Below are positions 1 to 5,903 of a stretch of DNA of 5,930 nt, piece after piece (the first letter of the stretch is position 1; each line of letters opens with the position of its first letter). The notes beneath the pieces were generated by a model. The model was given only the letters and a program-made list of their open reading frames with translations. It did no database searches and was not told the DNA's origin. The stretch covers positions 1-5,930 of the forward strand of contig DAHXMX010000057.1 in assembly GCA_027371515.1 (NCBI GenBank), in the 5' to 3' direction. The translations under genes were made by a program, and so were the position numbers. This DNA is from Neisseriaceae bacterium. GTDB taxonomy: Bacteria > Pseudomonadota > Gammaproteobacteria > Burkholderiales > UBA11063.

Positions 1-77
1 ACTTGAACCAGATAAATTTGAAGAAATTATTGCACTTCTTGCGCTTTATAGACCTGGTCCATTGGGTTCTGGTATGG
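1..77 (+). repeat. Left-end direct repeat, exact copy of 466-542 (dnaE internal)
   Basis: These 77 bases are identical to 466-542. The match breaks at 78 (c here, t at 543) and then holds for seven more bases (79-85 equal 544-550). The two copies are 465 bp apart, exactly 155 codons, so the reading frame stays open through the join. The copy encodes the DnaE segment containing the motif YRPGPLGSGM, whose proper place is the internal copy, followed by VDDFI as in other DnaE proteins. Here it is instead followed by ADDELRRLWE, which in E. coli DnaE lines up with a different, more N-terminal stretch. It is therefore out of place: a chimeric or assembly-made contig end, or the tail of the first unit of a tandem duplication. 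Confidence 0.95.
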
Positions 78-2086
78 CTGATGATGAATTACGTAGATTA
101 TGGGAATTATCTTTGCAGTTAGAAGATATAGTAAGAAATGTAGGTAAACATGCCGCTGGTGTATTAATTGCACCAAGTAAATTAACTGATTTTTGTCCAT
201 TATATTTAGCTGATGGTATGCAGACTTCACAGTTAGATAAAGATGATGTAGAAGCGGTAGGTTTGGTTAAGTTTGATTTTTTAGGATTACGTAATTTAAC
301 TATTATTCAAGAGACGTTAGAAAATATTAAAACCCTATTTAATAAAGAGGTTATTTTATCTAAATATGATTTTAATGATAAATCAACGTATAAACTATTA
401 CAAGCAGGTAATACTGCAGCTGTATTTCAGCTTGAATCTAAGGGTATGCGTAGAGTATTAACTAAACTTGAACCAGATAAATTTGAAGAAATTATTGCAC
501 TTCTTGCGCTTTATAGACCTGGTCCATTGGGTTCTGGTATGGTTGATGATTTTATCAAGCGTAAAAAAGGTGAACAAGAAGTTAATTATTTTCACCCTGA
601 TTTGGAGGTGTGTTTAAAACCAACTTATGGGGTTATTGTTTACCAAGAACAGGTAATGCAAATATCACAAATTATTGGTGGATATACGTTAGGTGGAGCA
701 GATTTATTACGTCGTGCTATGGGTAAAAAAAAGCCTGAAGAGATGAATTTGCATCGTAATATGTTTATTGAAGGTGCGTTAAAAAAAGGTTATGAAAGAT
801 CGCTGGCAGAAAATTTATTTGATTTAATGTCTAAGTTTGCTGAATATGGTTTTAATAAAAGTCATAGTGCGGCTTATGCTGTTATTTCATATCATACTGC
901 ATATTTAAAAGCTAATTATAAAGCCTGCTTTATGGCAGCAACTTTATCTTCTGAGTTGGATAATACTGATAAATTATTTGAGTTTTTTGAAGACTGTGAA
1001 GATAACAATATTGTATTATTACCACCAGATATTAATCAATCGGTATATCGATTTAAACCATTAAATGAAACAACCATTCGTTATGCACTTGGAGCTATTA
1101 AAGGTGTAGGGCAGTTAGCATCAGAAATGATTGTTAATGAACGTATCCAAAATGGTGACTATATTGATTATATTGATTTTTGTCGTCGTTGTTTTAAAAA
1201 TATTGTTAATCGTAAAACTATTGAGAATTTAATTAAAGCTGGAGTGTTTGATAGTTTAGATATTAATCGAGCTAAATTATTTAATAACTTAAGTAGTGTG
1301 TTAGAACAAATTGAGATTGAACGTGATAACGCTAATCAAGGTTCTTTATTTGATGTCTTTAGTGATGATAATGATACACGACTACCTACTCAGATTAAAC
1401 TACTTGATTATCCTCTATGGAGTGATAAAGAAAAATTAAGCTATGAAAAGCAGGCTTTTGGCTTTTATTTTAGTGGAAGTTTATTTGATGAGTATAATGA
1501 TATTGTGCGTAAATTTGATAATATACTAGAGCTATCAACTTTTAATATTGAAAATAAAGAAATGCAAGAATTAATTAATAATGTTGCTGGTAGCTCAGGA
1601 AAACAAGCCGTATTGATTGGCGGGGTAATTAATTATCTTGGTTCTCGATCACTTAAAAAAGGCGGTAAAATATTTTTTGTTAATATAGAGGACAAGTCTG
1701 GAGAGCTTGAGTTTATTATTTTTGATGAAGGGTACAATAAGTATAAACATTTACTAAAAGAAGATGAGTTGGTTTTTGTGCAAGGTGAGTTGATGTATGA
1801 CTCATTTCGTCAACAAATTAAAGTAACGGCTAAGGAGCTATATACATTAGATCAATTAATTGAACAGTTATTAGATACAATTACATTAACTTTTAATCAT
1901 GAGTTTGATTTTTCATTATTTGATCCTTATTTAGTCAGTGAAAACGGTGCAAAGATTAAAATCAACTATTCTAATTCAATTGGTTCATGTAAGCTTCGAT
2001 TAAAAAATCAACAATTTGCTAAAAATTATACGACTATTAAAGCTATTAATCATCTTTTAGGTAAACAAGCTTGGTCATTGTCATAA
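2..2086 (+). CDS. dnaE: DNA polymerase III alpha subunit DnaE, C-terminal part (5' partial)
   Basis: This is the replicative polymerase subunit that extends DNA at the fork within the Pol III holoenzyme. The frame is open from the left edge, so the start lies outside; the in-frame TTG at 62 is not a real start. Authentic sequence begins near 78, because the first 77 bases are a misplaced copy of 466-542. From that point about 670 residues remain, close to what follows the same point in E. coli DnaE (1160 aa in total). Visible: GKHAAGVLIAP; the third catalytic aspartate in GLVKFDFLGLR (Asp codon 275-277); the fingers region with YRPGPL, GADLLRRAMGKKKPEEM (695-745) and FNKSHSAAYA; a helix-hairpin-helix GAIKGVG (around 1076-1135); a beta-clamp-binding QGSLF (1337-1351, QADMF in E. 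coli); an OB fold (about 1604-1861); and a short tau-binding C-terminal domain. The PHP domain and the first two catalytic aspartates are missing because they lie upstream of the window. No terminator follows. Confidence 0.96.
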   Translation, partial: LEPDKFEEIIALLALYRPGPLGSGMADDELRRLWELSLQLEDIVRNVGKHAAGVLIAPSKLTDFCPLYLADGMQTSQLDKDDVEAVGLVKFDFLGLRNLTIIQETLENIKTLFNKEVILSKYDFNDKSTYKLLQAGNTAAVFQLESKGMRRVLTKLEPDKFEEIIALLALYRPGPLGSGMVDDFIKRKKGEQEVNYFHPDLEVCLKPTYGVIVYQEQVMQISQIIGGYTLGGADLLRRAMGKKKPEEMNLHRNMFIEGALKKGYERSLAENLFDLMSKFAEYGFNKSHSAAYAVISYHTAYLKANYKACFMAATLSSELDNTDKLFEFFEDCEDNNIVLLPPDINQSVYRFKPLNETTIRYALGAIKGVGQLASEMIVNERIQNGDYIDYIDFCRRCFKNIVNRKTIENLIKAGVFDSLDINRAKLFNNLSSVLEQIEIERDNANQGSLFDVFSDDNDTRLPTQIKLLDYPLWSDKEKLSYEKQAFGFYFSGSLFDEYNDIVRKFDNILELSTFNIENKEMQELINNVAGSSGKQAVLIGGVINYLGSRSLKKGGKIFFVNIEDKSGELEFIIFDEGYNKYKHLLKEDELVFVQGELMYDSFRQQIKVTAKELYTLDQLIEQLLDTITLTFNHEFDFSLFDPYLVSENGAKIKINYSNSIGSCKLRLKNQQFAKNYTTIKAINHLLGKQAWSLS
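466..542 (+). repeat. Internal partner of the left-end direct repeat, within dnaE
   Basis: This is the native copy of the 77-bp sequence also found at 1-77. Here it fits the conserved DnaE order: FQLESKGMRR, then LEPDKFEEIIALLALYRPGP, then GMVDDFIKRK. The E. coli protein shows the same succession (FQLESRGM, then RPGPLQSGMVDNFIDRK), so this copy is in its proper place. Confidence 0.95.
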
Positions 2087-2121
2087 ATTTATGGGTAAAT
2101 TAGGTAGATATTTAGTTAAAG

Positions 2122-2151
2122 TTGATACAATAGTTGTATTTAGAGTATAAA
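2122..2151 (+). promoter_or_regulatory. Candidate sigma70 promoter for glmU
   Basis: A -35 element TTGATA (2122-2127) is followed after 18 bp by a -10 element TATAAA (2146-2151); each differs from consensus at one base. Transcription would start around 2157-2160, giving a very short leader in front of the glmU ribosome-binding site. The site lies wholly in the 88-bp gap after dnaE, so glmU can probably be transcribed on its own. In DNA this AT-rich, chance matches are common, so the support is moderate. Confidence 0.55.
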
Positions 2152-2162
2152 AGTGTTACATA

Positions 2163-2169
2163 AGGTGAT
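2163..2169 (+). promoter_or_regulatory. Ribosome-binding site that fixes the GTG start of glmU
   Basis: AGGTGAT is complementary to the 16S tail (the GGTGAT part of the full AGGAGGTGATC), five bases before GTG at 2175. There is no ATG nearby that keeps the conserved N terminus, so this site supports the GTG start. The same AGGTGAT serves the lipoprotein gene at 3618. Confidence 0.75.
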
Positions 2170-2174
2170 TTATT

Positions 2175-3557
2175 GTGAGTATTAAATTTAATATAGTGAT
2201 TTTAGCGGCAGGTCGTGGCACTAGAATGTATTCTAGCATTCCAAAGGTATTACATAAAATAGGTAATAAACCTATGTTACAACATGTAATAGAAACTAGT
2301 AAAAGCATTTCCCCGCAGCAGTTGATAGTGGTTTATGGTCATGGTGGAGAACAGGTTAAATCGCTCATTGCTAAAAATATGTACGATACTGAACTAATAT
2401 GGTGTTTACAAGAAAATCAATTAGGAACTGGGCATGCATTAAAGTGTGCTAATGAATATTTAAAACAATATGATGCAACATTATTATTATATGGTGATGT
2501 CCCTTTAATTAGTCAAAATACCATTAAGCAAATGCAGGATAAATTTGCTGATAATATTGTAATCTTGACTGCTGATTTTCCTAATCCAACTGGTTATGGG
2601 AGAATAATTCGTAATGATGTTGGTAAAATAATAAAAATCGTTGAAGAAAAAGATGCCAATCAAGAACAGCGAGCTATCAAAGAAGTAAATACGGGTATAT
2701 ATATATTTCCTAATAAATATTTATCTGGATGGTTAGAGAAGTTAACCAATAATAATAGTCAAGGTGAATATTATATTACTGATTTGCTTGAGATGGCTTA
2801 TCTTGATGGGGTAGACATTAGTAGTGTTTCTTGTGCTGATGTATTTGAGGTTATGGGGGTTAATAATAAATTGCAACTTGAATATTTAGAACGTCAATAC
2901 CAACTGATTCAGACTGATAAACTTTTAAATAAAGGTGTAACTATTATTGATAAGAATCGTATTGATATACGTGGTGAGATTAAAAATGGAATTGATTGTT
3001 TTATAGATATTAATTGTATTTTTGAAGGTAATGTAACTCTTGGTAATAATGTTACTATTGGTGCAAATTGTATTATAAAAAACTCTGTGATACATGATGG
3101 AGTAGAAATCAAACCTAATTCGATTATTGAAGACTCAGAGGTGTTTAATAATAGTCAAGTTGGACCATATGCACGGTTAAGACCAGGTAGTAAATTGTTA
3201 AATAACACTCATATTGGTAATTTTGTTGAGATTAAAAAATCAATAGTTGGTATAGGTAGTAAAGTTAATCATTTGACTTATATTGGTGATGCAACTATTG
3301 GTAGTAATGTAAATATCGGTGCAGGTAGTATTACTTGTAATTATGATGGAATGCATAAATTTAATACAAATATTGGGGATAATGCATTTATTGGTTCAGG
3401 TACCATGATGGTAGCACCTGTAAAAATTGGTAATGGTTCTATAATTGGAGCTGGCTCTGTGATTACAAAAGATACGCCGGAGAATGAATTAACGGTATCG
3501 AGAGCGAAACAAGTTACTATCTTGGGATGGGTTAAGAAATTTCGTCAGAAAAAGTAA
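2175..3557 (+). CDS. glmU: Bifunctional GlmU: GlcN-1-P acetyltransferase / GlcNAc-1-P uridyltransferase
   Basis: This cytoplasmic enzyme makes UDP-GlcNAc, the precursor of peptidoglycan and lipid A. It first acetylates glucosamine-1-phosphate with acetyl-CoA and then transfers UMP from UTP. It has 460 residues (456 in E. coli) and both domains are complete. N-terminal uridyltransferase (about 1-230): LAAGRGTRM nucleotide loop (10-18), PKVLH, QLGTGHA (82-88), YGDVP with metal-binding Asp108, VEEKDA (156-161), NTGIY and GVNNK (Asn230). C-terminal left-handed beta-helix (about 252-440): imperfect hexapeptide repeats of the IGxxVxIGANC type, with ARLRPG (Arg336), Lys354, NHLTYIGD (catalytic His366), ITCNYDG (Asn389, Tyr390), FIGSGT (Ser408) and SRAKQ (Arg443). 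I matched these residues to E. coli GlmU from memory. The start is GTG. Upstream is dnaE after 88 bp; downstream is an efflux-type lipoprotein after 60 bp. glmS is not adjacent on the sequenced side. Confidence 0.98.
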   Translation: MSIKFNIVILAAGRGTRMYSSIPKVLHKIGNKPMLQHVIETSKSISPQQLIVVYGHGGEQVKSLIAKNMYDTELIWCLQENQLGTGHALKCANEYLKQYDATLLLYGDVPLISQNTIKQMQDKFADNIVILTADFPNPTGYGRIIRNDVGKIIKIVEEKDANQEQRAIKEVNTGIYIFPNKYLSGWLEKLTNNNSQGEYYITDLLEMAYLDGVDISSVSCADVFEVMGVNNKLQLEYLERQYQLIQTDKLLNKGVTIIDKNRIDIRGEIKNGIDCFIDINCIFEGNVTLGNNVTIGANCIIKNSVIHDGVEIKPNSIIEDSEVFNNSQVGPYARLRPGSKLLNNTHIGNFVEIKKSIVGIGSKVNHLTYIGDATIGSNVNIGAGSITCNYDGMHKFNTNIGDNAFIGSGTMMVAPVKIGNGSIIGAGSVITKDTPENELTVSRAKQVTILGWVKKFRQKK

Positions 3558-3558
3558 T

Positions 3559-3587
3559 TTGTCTCCATAGTTAAATAATGGTAAAAT
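3559..3587 (+). promoter_or_regulatory. Candidate promoter for the outer-membrane lipoprotein gene
   Basis: TTGTCT (3559-3564), a 17-bp spacer, then TAAAAT (3582-3587) preceded by TG one base away (3579-3580), which resembles an extended -10. The -35 matches consensus at four of six positions and the -10 at five of six. It sits directly after the glmU stop. Read-through from glmU is equally possible, since no terminator lies between the genes. Confidence 0.4.
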
Positions 3588-3604
3588 TCTGTTTAAATTT
3601 TAAA

Positions 3605-3611
3605 AGGTGAT
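3605..3611 (+). promoter_or_regulatory. Ribosome-binding site of the outer-membrane lipoprotein gene
   Basis: AGGTGAT lies six bases before ATG at 3618. It is the same seven bases used in front of glmU and pairs with the 16S anti-Shine-Dalgarno tail. It supports the start that gives a complete lipoprotein signal. Confidence 0.75.
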
Positions 3612-3617
3612 GTTTGT

Positions 3618-5084
3618 ATGCAAATTAGACGGCTATGTGTTTTAACTATGGGTGTGCTAGTTACTGGTTGTGGTATTTGGGGCCCTAGTTATGAAAAGCC
3701 GAATATTGATAAGCCAAATCAATGGCGTAGTAAAGATAGTTTATCACAGATGGAAAGCAGTGCTAATCTACCTGATACAGCTTGGTGGCGTAGTTTTAAT
3801 GATCCTAAATTAAACGATTTAATTGAGTCTGCATTGAAGTATAATAATAATATTCAAGCAGCAATTGGTAATATTATTCAAGCAGAAGGTAATTTACAAA
3901 GAGTTAAAATGGGTTGGGTACCAACTTTGTCATTGTTTCCATCTTATGGCGCAACAGGGGGCTTTTCTGCAGGTTCAGGTGGTGGTACAGCCAATCCAGT
4001 TACCACAGGTGGCGGTAACACGGGTTATCAGGTTGGTCTTATCCCTAATTATACACTTAATATATTGCAACAATTGCGTTTACAAGAGCAAGCAGAAGCT
4101 CAATTATTAGCTGCTAAATATACAAAAGATGCTTTACGCTTAACTATTATTAGTCAAGTTGCTGGTAGTTATTTTACTTTAGGTGAGCAGGTTTATCAGT
4201 TAGACTTACAAAAACAGTTAGTTGTTGATAGCGGTAGACTATATGATTTAGCTAAATTGCAGTATGATAATGGATATATTTCATTATTAAGTTTACAAGT
4301 TTATTTAGAGAATTATCAAACTGCAAAAGCACAAATACCTATTATTGAAAATAACATAGTTGCTACGCAGAATTCGCTTAGAGTATTAATCAATCAAAAT
4401 CCAGGCCGTATTGTTATGGGTTCTGATTTTATTAAAATGCCAATGAAAGGTATTATTCCTGCAAATATGCCGTCAACAGTATTGAAACAGCGTCCAGATA
4501 TTATGCAAGCCGAGCAAAACTTGATTGCGGCAAATGCAAATATTGGTGTTGCTACTTCATATTTTTTCCCATCATTAAATATAACTGGTGGTGTAGGGAC
4601 GGCTACAAATTCTTTTACACAATTGTTTAATGCATCTACTGATTGGTGGTCAGCGCAAATTGGTGCTAATATGCCAGTATTAAACTTAGCGCAGTATGGT
4701 GTTATTAAAGGAGCTAAAGGTGCCTATTATACCGCGTATTATCAATATGTACAAACTGTTCGTCAGGCATTTGCTGAAGTAGATAACGGTTTATCTGGTC
4801 ATCAAAAATTAACAGATAGTTACAATCAACAGTTAGAAGCGTATAATAGTTCTGTTGTTGCATATCAATTGGGAGTGGAGAATTTTAAAAATGGTTATTT
4901 TAATGAATTACAAGAATTAAATTATAAAGTCAATATGGAGAATTTAGCTATTAGTCTTGCTAATTCTAAGTTAAATCAATTACAGTCAATTGTTAATTTA
5001 TATCAAGCATTAGCTGGTGGGTATAATGTTAATAATGAATCAAATTCGGTACCAATTAAGTTTGGTGACGCCCATGATGCTTAA
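3618..5084 (+). CDS. Outer-membrane efflux lipoprotein, NodT/OprM type (TolC-like channel)
   Basis: Proteins of this family form trimeric outer-membrane channels with a long periplasmic alpha-barrel and serve RND, MFS or ABC pumps through a periplasmic adaptor. It has 488 residues, normal for the family. The N terminus is a lipoprotein signal: basic MQIRR, a hydrophobic stretch, then the lipobox LVTGC with Cys18 (codon 3669-3671). Gly follows the Cys, so no inner-membrane retention signal. Next come WWRSFNDPKLNDLIESAL, typical of NodT proteins, and two outer-membrane efflux domains (about 60-260 and 285-465). The second has the conserved QRPDIMQAEQNLIAANANIG and FFPSLNITGG, and later VRQAFAEVDNGL. 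A Gly/Thr/Ser-rich loop (about 111-136) probably belongs to a surface-exposed beta hairpin. Where many relatives have ELDLWGR, this one has NYTLNILQQLR. No pump or adaptor gene lies beside it here, so its partner and substrate are unknown. The last 18 residues are polar and probably disordered. Confidence 0.93.
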   Translation: MQIRRLCVLTMGVLVTGCGIWGPSYEKPNIDKPNQWRSKDSLSQMESSANLPDTAWWRSFNDPKLNDLIESALKYNNNIQAAIGNIIQAEGNLQRVKMGWVPTLSLFPSYGATGGFSAGSGGGTANPVTTGGGNTGYQVGLIPNYTLNILQQLRLQEQAEAQLLAAKYTKDALRLTIISQVAGSYFTLGEQVYQLDLQKQLVVDSGRLYDLAKLQYDNGYISLLSLQVYLENYQTAKAQIPIIENNIVATQNSLRVLINQNPGRIVMGSDFIKMPMKGIIPANMPSTVLKQRPDIMQAEQNLIAANANIGVATSYFFPSLNITGGVGTATNSFTQLFNASTDWWSAQIGANMPVLNLAQYGVIKGAKGAYYTAYYQYVQTVRQAFAEVDNGLSGHQKLTDSYNQQLEAYNSSVVAYQLGVENFKNGYFNELQELNYKVNMENLAISLANSKLNQLQSIVNLYQALAGGYNVNNESNSVPIKFGDAHDA

Positions 5085-5094
5085 AGTTAGGGAT

Positions 5095-5098
5095 GGAG
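5095..5098 (+). promoter_or_regulatory. Ribosome-binding site that decides the adk start
   Basis: GGAG lies nine bases before ATG at 5108. The upstream in-frame ATG at 5093 overlaps this site and has no usable Shine-Dalgarno at proper distance. Starting at 5108 gives MVGIILLGAPGAGKG, which matches the usual adenylate kinase N terminus (MRIILLGAPGAGKG in E. coli). Starting at 5093 would add five unsupported residues. Confidence 0.7.
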
Positions 5099-5107
5099 TA
5101 TTACATT

Positions 5108-5746
5108 ATGGTTGGAATAATATTATTAGGTGCACCTGGTGCTGGTAAGGGGACACAGGCAAAGTATTTAGTAGAAAAATATCACATACCGCAGATATCT
5201 ACTGGTGATATGTTACGTCAAGCAATAAAAGATGGTACAGAGCTTGGTCTGAAAGCAAAAAAAATTATGGATCACGGTGGATTGGTTTCCGATGACATAG
5301 TAATTGGTTTAGTGAAAGAACGTATTAAACAAAACGATTGTAAAAACGGTTATTTATTTGATGGTTTCCCACGCACTATCGCTCAAGCTGATAGTATTAA
5401 GTCTGCTGGAATTGAAATTGATTTTGTAGTTGAGATTGATGTTCCTTATCAAGAGATTATAAAACGTATTTCTGGTCGTCGTGTTCATTTGTCATCAGGT
5501 AGAACATATCATGTGATTTATAATCCACCCAAAGTTGATGGGTTTGATGATATTACTGGTGAAGCATTGGTTTATCGCGATGATGATAAAGAAGAAACCG
5601 TTAAAAAACGTTTAGATGTGTATTTTGCACAAACAGCACCGTTAATTGATTATTATACAAATGATAAAACAATAAAATATATCAAAATTGATGGCACGCA
5701 GCCAGTTGAAGTAGTAAAACAAAATTTGTTTAAGGCATTAAATTAG
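5108..5746 (+). CDS. adk: Adenylate kinase
   Basis: It catalyses ATP + AMP to 2 ADP in the cytoplasm and balances the adenylate pool. From ATG 5108 it has 212 residues (214 in E. coli), so it is complete. Visible: P-loop GAPGAGKGT (8-16); AMP-binding STGDMLR (Arg37) and DGFPRT (Arg89); GRRVH (Arg124) opening the LID domain; LID sequence SSGRTYHVIYNPPK with no zinc-binding cysteines, the Gram-negative long form; YRDDD (Arg157) and KKRLD (Arg168), which contact the nucleotides. It starts 23 bp after the lipoprotein gene with no promoter or terminator seen between them, so the two are probably co-transcribed. Bases 5679-5718 near its 3' end reappear at the right edge of the window. This copy is in its proper place, since KYIKIDG continues to a normal C terminus. 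Confidence 0.98.
   Translation: MVGIILLGAPGAGKGTQAKYLVEKYHIPQISTGDMLRQAIKDGTELGLKAKKIMDHGGLVSDDIVIGLVKERIKQNDCKNGYLFDGFPRTIAQADSIKSAGIEIDFVVEIDVPYQEIIKRISGRRVHLSSGRTYHVIYNPPKVDGFDDITGEALVYRDDDKEETVKKRLDVYFAQTAPLIDYYTNDKTIKYIKIDGTQPVEVVKQNLFKALN
5679..5718 (+). repeat. Internal partner of the right-end direct repeat, within adk
   Basis: This is the native copy of the 40-bp sequence that also ends the window at 5891-5930. It encodes the adenylate kinase stretch IKIDGTQPVEVV, in frame, and is followed by the normal end of the gene. Confidence 0.95.
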
Positions 5747-5768
5747 CTTGCTATTTATTAAGTGTTAT

Positions 5769-5903
5769 ATGACATTCATTTATAGAGTTATACTGTTATT
5801 AATGTATTTAATAACATATTGTTATGCTGATGTATATACCTATGATGGAGTTCATGTTGGTATGACTCTTAATGAGTTAATGGCAACTAAATATCAAAAT
5901 TGA
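5769..5903 (+). CDS. Start of a small exported protein of unknown function (3' end disrupted)
   Basis: The frame gives 44 residues before TGA at 5901-5903. Residues 1-20 look like a Sec signal peptide: Arg6, a hydrophobic core VILLLMYLI, and a likely signal peptidase I cleavage after CYA, leaving DVYTYDGVHVGMTLNELMATKY. Only about 40 residues are native. From 5891 the sequence is a copy of adk bases in another frame, and it supplies the stop. The true gene therefore continues into unsequenced DNA and its length is unknown. It begins 22 bp after adk, which suggests the same operon. The ribosome-binding site is weak (AAGTG at 5760-5764). I do not recognise the family; GMTLNEL resembles short GMT-type motifs in several small envelope proteins, but that is too little to assign a role. 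Chance open frames are common in AT-rich DNA, so the signal peptide is the main support. Confidence 0.6.
   Translation: MTFIYRVILLLMYLITYCYADVYTYDGVHVGMTLNELMATKYQN
5794..5816. repeat. Perfect 9-bp inverted repeat with a 5-base loop
   Basis: TGTTATTAA (5794-5802), loop tgtat, TTAATAACA (5808-5816). The arms pair perfectly but contain a single G-C pair each, so an RNA hairpin would be weak. No run of T follows, which argues against a rho-independent terminator. It lies inside the signal-peptide part of the small reading frame. It may be chance, or a protein-binding dyad if that frame is not coding. Confidence 0.5.

Noticed and set aside
62..100. A TTG start codon for dnaE at 62
   Set aside because: The frame is open to the left edge, the codon lies inside the misplaced repeat, and DnaE needs several hundred more N-terminal residues. 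The gene is simply cut by the window edge.
27..230. Minus-strand 67-codon open frame opposite dnaE
   Set aside because: It lies antisense to conserved dnaE sequence, crosses the chimeric join, and shows no recognisable protein features or ribosome-binding site.
2087..2174. A terminator or small RNA between dnaE and glmU
   Set aside because: No stable stem followed by a T run is visible. The gap is accounted for by a promoter and a ribosome-binding site.
2909..3112. Minus-strand 67-codon open frame opposite glmU
   Set aside because: It is the reverse reading of the Ile- and Asn-rich hexapeptide repeats of GlmU, whose composition leaves few stops on the opposite strand.
2920..3460. Repeated GGTAAT/ATTGGT-like units suggesting a DNA repeat array
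   Set aside because: These encode the hexapeptide turns of the GlmU left-handed beta-helix. The DNA units are irregular and fully explained by the protein fold.
3960..4030. Gly-rich coding stretch in the efflux gene as an inserted or foreign element
   Set aside because: It is in frame, lacks flanking repeats, and falls where NodT/OprM proteins have a variable surface loop.
3865..4110. Second plus-strand frame of 81 codons inside the efflux lipoprotein gene
   Set aside because: It overlaps a strongly conserved gene in another frame, has unusual composition and no ribosome-binding site.
5093..5107. ATG at 5093 as the adk start
   Set aside because: It has no well-spaced ribosome-binding site, overlaps the GGAG that serves 5108, and adds five residues absent from known adenylate kinases.
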